Shown here: positions 26,458 to 34,219 of the stretch, piece by piece
How positions within the stretch are numbered: the first letter of the stretch is position 1
Layout of the letters: each line of letters begins with the position of its first letter
Assembly: GCA_965201155.1 (NCBI GenBank)
Contig: OZ241752.1
Span: 186,001 to 250,000, forward strand
Source: JANQOH01 sp965201155
Lineage (GTDB): Bacteria; Pseudomonadota; Alphaproteobacteria; UBA7887
Direction of reading: 5' to 3'
Length of the DNA stretch: 64,000 nucleotides
The notes under the pieces: generated by a model
What the model was told of the DNA's origin: nothing
The model's database searches: none
Seen by the model: only the letters and a program-made list of their open reading frames with translations
Made by a program: the position numbers and the translations under genes

Positions 26458-27561
26458 TCAGGAAAAGGGCCTGAGAGCGCAGGCAACATAGCCCTTCGCC
26501 GCAGTAACAGGGTGACCCGCAAGGCTGCTGCCTTCGTCGGCGTGGAAACCAAGCTTGACATGGTGGAGTCCGCAAAGAACCTCGGACACCCCGGATGGCG
26601 CAAAAATCCGTTCGCTGCGGGGTAGACGATGGAGTGCGGCAGCCTTTTCGGGCCGGCACCAGCCCCTGCGCACCATCATCTCGAGCGGTGCGTCCCAGCC
26701 GCTGCTGCGCCCCTGCCGGGACAGTTCGAGGCCAAACCGGGGCAGCACTCGTTCTTCCGCCACATCAAGGGCCAGAACATGATTATCCACCCCGCGCGCC
26801 CGGAAGTCCGACACGACCTCGTCGATCATCGCGGTACGGCCGGGAAAACCGGCGCGATCCATGAATGCCGCAATGCCGTCGCCGAGGGCGCGAACCAGAA
26901 GGCGCACAGCCCGCGGCTGGCGGTCGGGGAAGGTTCCGGCCCAGCGAATCGCTGCCCCGGAAGGCAGGACGGACATGATGCGGGCGACACCGGCATGGTT
27001 GGGTAACCCCTCCTCCCCGCCGGAAATAGCGTTGATCGCGACAGTCAGCGAGGCGGAGTCAGTATATCCCTGTTCGGAGGCGCTGCACAGGAAAATACCC
27101 GGCGCAGCCGAGCCGTCCATGCCTGCGATGTCATATTCGAGCGCCGCCGAACCGACGGCATCGGCCAACAAGGTTCCAGGTCGCGACCACTCGGACAGGA
27201 AGCATGCCAGAGGTGTCCCTGCGGTGCAGTCCGAACCGCGTTCCCGGGCAAGCGCAGCGGCAAAAGGTGAATCCCGGCGAACCGACAGCAACAGATCGGC
27301 CGCGGCTGCCTCCTCGTTGAGGCGGAACTCGAACCCGAACATCGAGTCGGCGGCGGATGGCGGCAGTCTTCCCGTTCGTGCCAGCAAGCGTTCCCAACCG
27401 CAGTCGTTAATCAACCCCGCAGGCAGTACGGAGCGCACCAGCAGGAGTGCATCAGCAAAACAGCCGGCATCCGCGCCCTGCGGCGAGGTACTCCAGAGAG
27501 ACGCGCCCGTCCTTCCCGTCACCGTAATCATCTTGCAGCGCTCGAATTCCCGGTCCTGCAC
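26458..27561 (-). CDS. unrecognised NHLP-cassette protein (candidate tailoring or accessory factor)
   Basis: I do not recognise a family for this 367-residue protein. It has no signal peptide or membrane span, so it is probably cytoplasmic. Segments that look conserved are SAALEYDIAGM...PGIFLCS near residues 140-160, SVLPSGAAIRWAG near 205, and a C-terminal HHVKLGFHADEG...TAAKGYVA near 335-360. It has no visible radical-SAM CxxxCxxC, YcaO, ATP-grasp or LanM signature. The GTG at 27561 is the first start after an in-frame TAG; an ATG ten codons later is an alternative. Neither has a strong Shine-Dalgarno. It sits between the precursor and the export genes, and is the only enzyme-sized candidate in the cassette. 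Confidence 0.6.
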   Translation of the reverse strand: MQDREFERCKMITVTGRTGASLWSTSPQGADAGCFADALLLVRSVLPAGLINDCGWERLLARTGRLPPSAADSMFGFEFRLNEEAAAADLLLSVRRDSPFAAALARERGSDCTAGTPLACFLSEWSRPGTLLADAVGSAALEYDIAGMDGSAAPGIFLCSASEQGYTDSASLTVAINAISGGEEGLPNHAGVARIMSVLPSGAAIRWAGTFPDRQPRAVRLLVRALGDGIAAFMDRAGFPGRTAMIDEVVSDFRARGVDNHVLALDVAEERVLPRFGLELSRQGRSSGWDAPLEMMVRRGWCRPEKAAALHRLPRSERIFAPSGVSEVLCGLHHVKLGFHADEGSSLAGHPVTAAKGYVACALRPFS

Positions 27562-27588
27562 CGGGACCGCGCCACGCTGGAGGAGCTA

Positions 27589-27604
27589 CCCCCCCCCCCC
27601 CCCC
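27589..27604 (-). repeat. homopolymer tract, 16 G on the coding strand
   Basis: Sixteen consecutive C on the plus strand (16 G on the transcribed sense) lie 27 bases upstream of the GTG of the unknown gene. Tracts this long are prone to slipped-strand length change. An in-frame TAG directly follows the tract, so length change cannot fuse an upstream frame to the gene. Any effect would be on transcription, mRNA structure or initiation. Sequencing error in length is possible. Confidence 0.85.
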
Positions 27605-27752
27605 GCAATCAGGCAAATTGCCGAGGGAAGAGCGTGAAGAACACGCGCCGAGCAGGTTCATGAGAAGTTGATTAATCCACACATACCGCACGTGCAAAGT
27701 CTATCCATACGGTATCGTCAGTACCGCCTGCAACCGCAAAAACACGCAACAG

Positions 27753-27778
27753 GCGCCTGAACCCTTCGGGTCCGGCGC
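27753..27778 (-). terminator. hairpin after the RiPP precursor gene (attenuator or terminator)
   Basis: Reading minus strand, GCGCC-GGACCC-GAA-GGGTTC-A-GGCGC forms an 11-pair stem (one G-U, one bulge) with a GAA loop. A run of five T comes about 10 bases later (27742-27738). It lies 58 bases after the precursor stop. Partial termination here would make the precursor more abundant than the transport genes, as in many RiPP operons. Confidence 0.5.
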
Positions 27779-27836
27779 TGCGTCGTGTTGTACGTTCGGT
27801 GGGAGTCCTGAAATATAGCCGGTGGGTTGAAGCAGG

Positions 27837-28118
27837 TCAGTAATAGTCGGCCTCGCCGCCGGCGGAAGCCTCCAGCTCCTCGTCGGTGAGCCTCTTCGAG
27901 CGCGGCAACACGATGTGAGCCGTCGTCGAGTCATCTTCGTGAACGATCACATTCAGCCGCTCCGGCAACGAGATACCGTAAATATCCTGCAGGGTCGCCC
28001 TCGGATCCGCAATAAGACGCGCACGGAAATCATCATCATTGACGGCTTGCATGATGAGATCGTCGCGAAGTTCGGATGCCGTCATCGAGCCACGGGCGGT
28101 CGGTACGGATTTCGTCAT
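27837..28118 (-). CDS. RiPP precursor with nitrile-hydratase-like (NHLP) leader and five-residue core
   Basis: This 93-residue peptide has the NHLP leader architecture. Residues about 13-75 resemble the nitrile hydratase alpha subunit (DDFRARLIADPRATLQDIYG, then LPERLNVIVHEDD and TAHIVLP). The typical end LTDEELEASAGG places the C39 cleavage site after Gly88. Only EADYY (89-93) would remain as core. The ATG at 28118 is chosen because a GGAGG ends a few bases before it; an in-frame ATG 11 codons earlier lacks a site. It is the first gene of the minus-strand cassette, ahead of an unknown protein, a HlyD adaptor and two ABC transporters that would process and export it. Confidence 0.88.
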   Translation of the reverse strand: MTKSVPTARGSMTASELRDDLIMQAVNDDDFRARLIADPRATLQDIYGISLPERLNVIVHEDDSTTAHIVLPRSKRLTDEELEASAGGEADYY

Positions 28119-28181
28119 CGTCGCCTCCAAATGGCAATCATCAAGCTTCATTTACAAAAACAATAACGGAACAGAAATTTG

Positions 28182-28211
28182 TATGCAATCCAATTTCCGA
28201 ATTCCCGTCAA
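28182..28211 (-). promoter_or_regulatory. candidate promoter of the RiPP cassette
   Basis: On the minus strand TTGACG (28211-28206), an 18-base spacer and TGCATA (28187-28182) precede the precursor ATG by about 65 bases. The surrounding 100 bases are clearly AT-richer than neighbouring genes. Confidence 0.4.
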
Positions 28212-28246
28212 AAAAAATTTTGACCGGATGTCCCCCGTGTTACGAC

Positions 28247-28420
28247 CTAAAAAATTGATTTATAATATAATCCCGGAAGATCAATGAGCAGCCACCATAA
28301 CGTGAATTGCCTGCATTCGACAATACCTTCGAATTCCTCCATCGCGCCGGCGGGGAGAGAGCGCACATGCGCAACGACTTCCGGGGCCAAGGATTCAATC
28401 ATCGCAGCGCCCACAGTCAC
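28247..28420 (-). CDS. small hypothetical ORF upstream of the RiPP precursor
   Basis: An open frame of 57 codons runs from a GTG at 28420 (or ATG at 28402) to TAG. The translation looks protein-like: MIESLAPEVVAHVRSLP early, then a hydrophobic TLWWLLIDLPGLYY near the end. There is no clear Shine-Dalgarno, and the frame is open upstream only to a TGA about 15 codons earlier. It could be the 3' remnant of a decayed gene or a real small protein. I recognise no family. Confidence 0.25.
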   Translation of the reverse strand: MTVGAAMIESLAPEVVAHVRSLPAGAMEEFEGIVECRQFTLWWLLIDLPGLYYKSIF

Positions 28421-28638
28421 GCTGACAGCATATGCCGGCGCAAACAGTCGCGCATGACCATCGCGTGGCCTTCATTCCCCTTCTCATCTGTCCTGTTATC
28501 GGCGTCTGCGCGAACAGAGGAACGCCCGACCGGGCCAGTGCTGCGCGCCGCCCGGACCAGCGCCCGAACACATCTGATCCCACTTGGCAGGAATACCCAG
28601 GCCACAAGTTTCGACAAATTCAACTGCCCCGCAATTGC

Positions 28639-28676
28639 AGTTGTCGATATGGCCAGCCAATATTTCATCGACAACT
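28639..28676. repeat. 10-base perfect inverted repeat
   Basis: AGTTGTCGAT (28639-28648) and ATCGACAACT (28667-28676) are perfect complements separated by 18 bases. The element lies about 100 bases beyond the anmK stop. It may be an operator, a structured RNA or a terminator stem without a U-tract. Confidence 0.5.
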
Positions 28677-28774
28677 ATCTTGCGGTTGTCGGCCCGAGAC
28701 TTGGCGTGCGCAGCGATACCCCGGTAAGCCGTGTCGCAAGCGTTGCAGCACGAATCCTGAGCAGGTGCGGTGTT

Positions 28775-29881
28775 TCAGTCCGCGCGCCGGGCGGCAGGGA
28801 AGAAACGCCCGCCAAGGCAGGGCTCGGCAACCCCAGTCGTGCCCGGCAGACTGAGCGGCAACCCGGCCCGGCTGCGCACCGCAAGGTATGCGAATGCCTG
28901 CGCTTCCAGTGCATCCCCCTGCCATCCCACCGCTTCCACCGGCGCGGCGATGCCGCCAAGTTGTGCGTTCAACGCTTGCATCAGCGTCGGATTGCGGCGC
29001 CCGCCCCCGCATACCAGCCACCGCTTCGGCGGGCGCGGGAAAAACCGCCCCGCCAGCGCCGCGGACGCCGCGGTGAAGGCAGTCAGGGTTGCTGCACCAT
29101 CGGCTGCGGACATCCCCTCCAATGCCGCCGCAGCGGCAGCAGAGAAGTGATTCCGGTCCAGCGACTTCGGCGGCGGCGCCGCAAACCAGGAATCGGCCAG
29201 CAGCTTGGTCAAGCGTGAGGCATCCACCGTGCCGGCCGCCGCCAACCGACCGTCGCGGTCAAACGGCGCTGTCGTCCAGCGCGACACCCAGTCATCGAGC
29301 AGCGCATTCCCGGGGCCGGTGTCGAACGCCAGCACTGCGTTGGCCTGATCTTCCCGGTTCCCGCCGGGGTATTCATCGAGAAACGTGACATTGGCAACCC
29401 CACCAATATTCAGCACCGCCAGCGGCTTTTCGAGTTCGTCAGCCAATGCCGCATGAAAGAGCGGCGCAAATGGTGCTCCCTCGCCGCCGGCTGCGACATC
29501 TGCGCTGCGAAAATCCGCCACGACGTCGACGCCGCTCACCGCCGCCAACCGGGCAGCGTCACCGATCTGCCAGGTCCGTCCACGCGCCGGATCGTGAAAA
29601 ATGGTTTGACCGTGAAACCCGATCAGACGCGGCGGCGTATCGAGCCGGCGCGACAACCTCTCCACCGCGGTGGTATGGGCGTCCGTGAGGGACGCCTCCA
29701 CCGCGCGCACCGACGCATCATCATGCCGGTCGAGAGTGTGCAGCGCCCGCCGCATGGCGGCGTCATAGGGAACGGTGAGCCATGGCCCGCACACCACACG
29801 GGCGCGCCCGTCCGTGTCCAGCGCCGCGGCATCGACGCCGTCGCCGGATGTCCCGCTCATCAGCCCGATGACGCGGATCAT
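28775..29881 (-). CDS. anmK: anhydro-N-acetylmuramic acid kinase
   Basis: This 368-residue kinase phosphorylates and opens anhydroMurNAc in cell-wall recycling. Family motifs are GLMSGTSGDGVDAAALD at the start, IGFHGQTIFHDP near 88, VADFRSADVAAGGEGAPFAP near 120, and NIGGVANVTFL and FDTGPGNALLDDW. It is divergent from tyrS, with a 71-base gap. This adjacency of anmK and tyrS is common in Proteobacteria. Confidence 0.95.
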   Translation of the reverse strand: MIRVIGLMSGTSGDGVDAAALDTDGRARVVCGPWLTVPYDAAMRRALHTLDRHDDASVRAVEASLTDAHTTAVERLSRRLDTPPRLIGFHGQTIFHDPARGRTWQIGDAARLAAVSGVDVVADFRSADVAAGGEGAPFAPLFHAALADELEKPLAVLNIGGVANVTFLDEYPGGNREDQANAVLAFDTGPGNALLDDWVSRWTTAPFDRDGRLAAAGTVDASRLTKLLADSWFAAPPPKSLDRNHFSAAAAAALEGMSAADGAATLTAFTAASAALAGRFFPRPPKRWLVCGGGRRNPTLMQALNAQLGGIAAPVEAVGWQGDALEAQAFAYLAVRSRAGLPLSLPGTTGVAEPCLGGRFFPAARRAD

Positions 29882-29952
29882 GCCGCCGCCGCGATTGCCG
29901 CGCTGTGCCGCCGCGTGCTAACAGAAGCGCGCCACACCCGCGGACCCGAATC

Positions 29953-31206
29953 ATGACCGAACCCCAATCCGACTTCCTGCGTGTTCTCACCGCACGCGGC
30001 TATGTTCATCAGTGCACGAGTTTCGAGATGCTCGACGCCGCTGCGCAGGAAGGAACCGTCACCGCCTATATCGGCTTCGATGCTACCGCCGACAGCCTTC
30101 ATGTCGGCAGCCTCGTGCAGATCATGCTGCTGCGCCGTCTGCAGCAGACCGGCCACAAACCCGTGGTGCTGATCGGCGGCGGAACCACCCGTGTCGGCGA
30201 TCCTTCGGGCAAGGATGCCACCCGGCAATTGCTCGATGATGAGATCATCGACCGCAACAAGCGCAGCATAAGGGGAATTTTCGAGGCGTATCTCACTTTC
30301 GGAGAGGGACCCCATGACGCCGTCATGGTCGATAATGCGGACTGGCTGACGAAGCTGAACTATCTCGATTTCCTGCGCGAATATGGCCGTCATTTCTCGG
30401 TCAACCGCATGTTGGCCCTTGAATCTGTGAAACAGCGGCTGGAGCGCGAGCAACCGCTGAGTTTTCTCGAATTCAACTACATGATCCTGCAAGCCTACGA
30501 TTTCCTCGAACTCGCGCGCCGACACAACTGTACGCTGCAAATGGGTGGCTCCGACCAGTGGGGAAACATCGTCGCCGGCGTTGAACTCGCGCGGCGCACC
30601 GATGGTCGCACATTGCACGGCCTGACCGCGCCGCTTATCACCACCGCTTCGGGCGCCAAAATGGGAAAAACCGCGGCCGGCGCCGTGTGGCTCAATGATA
30701 CCCACCTGTCAGCCTATGACTATTGGCAATTCTGGCGCAATGTCGAGGATGCCGATATCGGCCGGTTTCTGCGCTTGTTCACCGACCTGCCGCTCGACGA
30801 GATCCGCCGGCTGGAAGCCCTGCGCGGCCAGGAAGTCAATGACGCCAAGAAAAGCCTCGCCAATGCGGCTACCACGATGCGCCACGGCGCTGCTGCCGCG
30901 CGTGATGCCGCAGCAACCGCCCGCCGCACATTCGAGGAAGGCGGCCACGGTGAAGCCCTGCCCGAAATCGGCGTTGACGGCAATGTTCTCGCCGCCGGCG
31001 TCGCCGCCTTTCGCCTGTTCCGCATGGCCGGGCTGTGCGAGTCGAACGGCGCCGCACGGCGCTTGATCCGCGGCGGCGGCGCCCGCGTCAACGGCCGCGT
31101 CGTCGAATCGGAAGAACAATCCATCGGCGCGCCCGACCTCGCAGAAGGCGCTATCAAACTTTCGGCCGGCCGCAAGCGGCACGCGCTGATCCGCCCCGCC
31201 GCCTGA
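29953..31206 (+). CDS. tyrS: tyrosyl-tRNA synthetase
   Basis: This 417-residue class I synthetase charges tRNA-Tyr. It has the HIGH-type motif as HVGSL near residue 50, the tyrosine/tRNA site GGSDQWGNI near 200, and the KMSKS loop as KMGKT near 238. A C-terminal S4 domain ends the protein (RRLIRGGGARVNGR). The ATG at 29953 gives the conserved start SDFLRVLTARGYVHQCT. Confidence 0.96.
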   Translation: MTEPQSDFLRVLTARGYVHQCTSFEMLDAAAQEGTVTAYIGFDATADSLHVGSLVQIMLLRRLQQTGHKPVVLIGGGTTRVGDPSGKDATRQLLDDEIIDRNKRSIRGIFEAYLTFGEGPHDAVMVDNADWLTKLNYLDFLREYGRHFSVNRMLALESVKQRLEREQPLSFLEFNYMILQAYDFLELARRHNCTLQMGGSDQWGNIVAGVELARRTDGRTLHGLTAPLITTASGAKMGKTAAGAVWLNDTHLSAYDYWQFWRNVEDADIGRFLRLFTDLPLDEIRRLEALRGQEVNDAKKSLANAATTMRHGAAAARDAAATARRTFEEGGHGEALPEIGVDGNVLAAGVAAFRLFRMAGLCESNGAARRLIRGGGARVNGRVVESEEQSIGAPDLAEGAIKLSAGRKRHALIRPAA

Positions 31207-31338
31207 CCTGTCCGCGTTATTTTATGAGATATTAGTTTGAAAACGTCAAATAATTTATTGTTTTATATAAAATATGTGCGTGAAATTACGCGACTATAAC
31301 GCCCCCGAAGGGTCGCATGGTATATACTCCGGGCCGGA

Positions 31339-31372
31339 CGCGGTGCGCCCGCAGACCTGCGGGCGCACCGCG
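31339..31372. terminator. strong hairpin between convergent tyrS and TPP-enzyme gene
   Basis: A perfect 15-base-pair stem (CGCGGTGCGCCCGCA and its complement) with a GACC loop sits 133 bases after tyrS and 8 bases beyond the stop of the converging gene. There is no U-tract on either strand. The 130 bases between tyrS and the hairpin are AT-rich and otherwise empty. Confidence 0.55.
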
Positions 31373-31379
31373 CGTTGCC

Positions 31380-33023
31380 TCACTTGTGGTGCGAGAGTTT
31401 GCGGGTTTCCGCCGTGATGACGTCCACCACTGCCGGGCGGTTCTCGCGCGTTGCCGCGATGGCGCGCGCAAAAGTCTCCGGCAGCGCCGCCGGCTCTTCC
31501 ACCCGCTCCGCATGGCAGCCCAGTGCTGATGCCAGCGCTGCATAATCTCCCGTCTGTTCCGCCGCGTTATAGCGCTTGATCGAATCCGGGATATTGCGGT
31601 CATATCCTGAAAACACCGAGTCATGCTTGATGACGGTCAATGTCCCGATATTGTTGCGCGCCGCCGTTTCAAGGTCCATCGCCGTCATACCGACTGCACC
31701 GTCGCCCATCACATTGACGACCAGCTTGTCGGGATTGGCGATCTTCGCTCCCATCGCCAGCCCCAGCGAGAAACCCAGTTGTGAGGACTGTCCCCAGCCC
31801 AGATAGCTGCGCGGCTTCGAAGACTGATAGAACACGCTCTGGATATCGCGTGACGCGCCTGCCTCATGCGTGATCATCGTCGTATCGGGATCAACGGCGT
31901 TCCATAATTCGCGGAACATCCGGTAGCCGTTGATCGGCTTCGAGCCATCGGCAAACAGCGGCTCGTATTCCGCCAGCCAGTCCGCCTTGATTTTCGCCAG
32001 TTCGGCCTCGGTCGCCGCGCGCACATCCGCCCGACCGCTGGCGCCGACGCGGCGCCGCAATTCTTCGGCCAATGCGTCCAGGAACAATTTGGCATCGCTG
32101 ATCACGCCGAGCGCCGCCTCGTAATCCTTGTTGATGTCCACCGCATCAACCGTGGCATGGATGATCTCCTTGCCGGCGGGAATGACGCGGGTGAACGGCG
32201 CGATGCTGAGGCTGGTGCCGACCGCAAACAGCGTGTCGCAACTTTGCAGATAGTGGGTCACCATCGCCGTCGCTACCAAGGCGCCGACACCGGCGGCAAG
32301 GGGATGCGACTCCGGAATCGCGCTCTTACCTTGCAGGCTGGTCATCACCGGCGCTCCCAGCAGCTCGGCGACCGCTGTGAGTTCGGCGCTGGCGCCCGCA
32401 TAGAGCACGCCCGACCCGGCCCAGATCAGCGGCGTATCTGCCGCGAGCAACCGGTCGGCTGCCTCCTCCACTGCGCCCTGATCGGCGCCCATGCGCATTT
32501 TCGGCACCTGCTTCCAGTCGACCTCGCCCGGATAGTCGGTGCGGCAGACATCGGCCGGCAGTTCGAGCATCGCCGGCCGCGGGCGGCCTGAGCGCAGCGC
32601 CGTGAAGGCGCGCCGCATCTGCGCTTCCAACTGATCGGGTACGACCAGGGTTTGCGACCATTTGGTCACCCCCTGGTAATTGCGGGCGCTGTCGAATGTC
32701 GGGTCAGTGCCGAGGAAGCGGGCGCCCGGATGGCCGGGCAGAAACAGGATCGGCGTTGAATCCGTATGTGCATGGGCGACACCGGCGAAGGCGTTTTCCG
32801 AACCCGCCAGCCCCTGCACCGTCACCACCCCCAGCTTGTCACCGTTGGTAGAGCGCGACACACCGTCCGCCATATTGCCTGCGACCCGCTCCTGCCGCGT
32901 AACGATAGGTTTGATGCCTGCGCGCGCCATGGCGTCCATGATCGGGCTGAAGGGATAGCAGAAGCTTTGTTCCACCCCCTCTGCACGAAGAATTTGAACA
33001 AGTGCATCACCGGTCTGCATCAT
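31380..33023 (-). CDS. thiamine-pyrophosphate-dependent enzyme (acetolactate synthase/decarboxylase-like)
   Basis: This 547-residue protein has all three TPP-enzyme domains. The PYR domain carries the cofactor Glu in TRQERVAGNMADG near residue 42. The central domain is around 190-320. The PP domain has GDGAVGMTAMDLETAARNNIG near 420. It resembles the acetolactate synthase / benzoylformate decarboxylase family, but no FAD-site signature lets me choose. It is followed upstream on the same strand by a split TPP decarboxylase. Confidence 0.85.
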   Translation of the reverse strand: MMQTGDALVQILRAEGVEQSFCYPFSPIMDAMARAGIKPIVTRQERVAGNMADGVSRSTNGDKLGVVTVQGLAGSENAFAGVAHAHTDSTPILFLPGHPGARFLGTDPTFDSARNYQGVTKWSQTLVVPDQLEAQMRRAFTALRSGRPRPAMLELPADVCRTDYPGEVDWKQVPKMRMGADQGAVEEAADRLLAADTPLIWAGSGVLYAGASAELTAVAELLGAPVMTSLQGKSAIPESHPLAAGVGALVATAMVTHYLQSCDTLFAVGTSLSIAPFTRVIPAGKEIIHATVDAVDINKDYEAALGVISDAKLFLDALAEELRRRVGASGRADVRAATEAELAKIKADWLAEYEPLFADGSKPINGYRMFRELWNAVDPDTTMITHEAGASRDIQSVFYQSSKPRSYLGWGQSSQLGFSLGLAMGAKIANPDKLVVNVMGDGAVGMTAMDLETAARNNIGTLTVIKHDSVFSGYDRNIPDSIKRYNAAEQTGDYAALASALGCHAERVEEPAALPETFARAIAATRENRPAVVDVITAETRKLSHHK

Positions 33024-33062
33024 GGCCTCCCTAACGTATGAACTGTGTTTGCCGGCACCGTC

Positions 33063-33665
33063 TCATGCCTGCGCCGCGCGGCCCTCCGGCAGCGGGTTTT
33101 CCGTCGCCGCGCCGCGAAACCGGTTGATCGCTTCCGCACCATCAAAACTGTGCGGAAACACCAATGGCAGCGGCTCGGCGACAATCCGGACATTCACAAA
33201 CACCGGCCCGGGCGCGCTCAGCATCGTCTCGCGCAGCCCGGCGATATCCGCCGCTTCCGACACGGTTCGCGCTGCCGCGATACCGCATCCGCGCGCTACG
33301 GCTTCCAGGTCGGTCGGTCCGGCAGTTGCGGTCGGCTGCCCGCCTGTTTCGACATAGGCGCCGTTATCCATTACCAGCACCGCGAGATTTGACGGCCTCT
33401 GAACGGCGATCGTCGCCAGCGCGCCCAGGCTCATCAGCATGTCGCCGTCGCCGCCAAGCAGCACCACGCGCTTGTCCGGCTGCGCCAGCGCAAGCCCCAG
33501 CGCAAAGGGCGCTGCCTGCCCCATTGCGCCGATGAAGCAGAAATTGCGCGCGTCGTCACCCGCAGCCGTAAGGTCCCACGTCGCCGAGCCGAGGCTCGAG
33601 ACCGCCAGCAAGTGGTCCGGGCGCCCTTCCAGCAGCGCCTTCACCAGCGGGCGCCTGTGCAGCAT
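33063..33665 (-). CDS. TPP-dependent decarboxylase, PP-domain (beta) subunit, sulfopyruvate-decarboxylase-like
   Basis: This 200-residue protein is a free-standing TPP pyrophosphate-binding domain. It has GGDGDMLMSLGALATIA near residue 70 with the Mg/TPP GDG motif, then MDNGAYVETGGQPT. It resembles the ComE subunit of sulfopyruvate decarboxylase or phosphonopyruvate decarboxylase. Its stop is next to the larger TPP gene and its start is 5 bases from the alpha subunit, so the two form one enzyme. The keto-acid substrate is not determined. Confidence 0.8.
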   Translation of the reverse strand: MLHRRPLVKALLEGRPDHLLAVSSLGSATWDLTAAGDDARNFCFIGAMGQAAPFALGLALAQPDKRVVLLGGDGDMLMSLGALATIAVQRPSNLAVLVMDNGAYVETGGQPTATAGPTDLEAVARGCGIAAARTVSEAADIAGLRETMLSAPGPVFVNVRIVAEPLPLVFPHSFDGAEAINRFRGAATENPLPEGRAAQA

Positions 33666-33669
33666 GGCG

Positions 33670-34197
33670 TCAGCCCTCCCTGAACTGCTTGGCGCCGATC
33701 ATCTTTTGCGACAGCAGCACCGCAGCGGACTGCCGCGTGTTGAACGCATAGCGCACTGCCGCGTCCACTGTCTCACCCACTTCGCCCCTGTAGTCAGCGC
33801 GGAACAGGCGCACATCCATCGCTTCCAGAACCTTGGGCGCGCCCCGCCCCATCGGTGTCTGCCACGGGATGAACTCGCCCCACTCGCCGCGCATCGAGAC
33901 GATGGTGACAAAGGGAATACGGCAGATATTGGGCAGGGCCAGCGCATTGATACAATTGCCGACGCCACTGGACTGCATCAAGAGCGCTCCCTTGCGCCCA
34001 CCGGCCCACGCGCCGCACAACAGCCCCACACCCTCTTCCTCGGTGGTGAGCGTTACCACATCCATGTCGTTTGCGGCTTCGCATCGGCTGATCAGCGGCG
34101 TGTGCCCCGCATCGGGCACATGGGCGATCAGCGTCAGGTCATGCGCGCGCAGAACGTCGAAGATATCCCGGTGCCAATCAATGTCGGGCGTTGTCAT
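33670..34197 (-). CDS. TPP-dependent decarboxylase, PYR-domain (alpha) subunit, sulfopyruvate-decarboxylase-like
   Basis: This 175-residue protein is the N-terminal PYR half of a split TPP decarboxylase similar to ComD. It shows VPDAGHTPLI near residue 25, the cofactor-activating Glu in TLTTEEEGVGLLCGAW near 48, and MQSSGVGNCINAL. The ATG at 34197 gives a start matching the family; an upstream frame is open but runs into a GC hairpin. Confidence 0.8.
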   Translation of the reverse strand: MTTPDIDWHRDIFDVLRAHDLTLIAHVPDAGHTPLISRCEAANDMDVVTLTTEEEGVGLLCGAWAGGRKGALLMQSSGVGNCINALALPNICRIPFVTIVSMRGEWGEFIPWQTPMGRGAPKVLEAMDVRLFRADYRGEVGETVDAAVRYAFNTRQSAAVLLSQKMIGAKQFREG

Positions 34198-34219
34198 GCG
34201 CAGGGTTCGCCATGTTCGG

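Larger units (their letters stand above)
28152..28774. other. largely non-coding spacer between RiPP cassette and anmK
   Basis: About 620 bases hold no recognisable gene. The left third is AT-rich promoter-like DNA. The right part contains a 10-base inverted repeat and minus-strand open stretches that look like remnants. One of these runs in the anmK frame directly after its stop, from 28774 to about 28520 without a usable start. Confidence 0.5.

Noticed and set aside
27452..27697. Minus-strand frame running through the G16 tract into the unknown RiPP-cassette gene, suggesting translational phase variation
   Set aside because: In the gene's own frame a TAG codon lies directly after the tract, so no tract length can join an upstream start to the gene.
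27650..27839. Open frame continuing for about 60 codons beyond the precursor TGA (possible readthrough or selenocysteine core)
   Set aside because: No SECIS-like element is close to the TGA, the continuation resembles random GC-rich sequence, and the NHLP architecture is complete without it.
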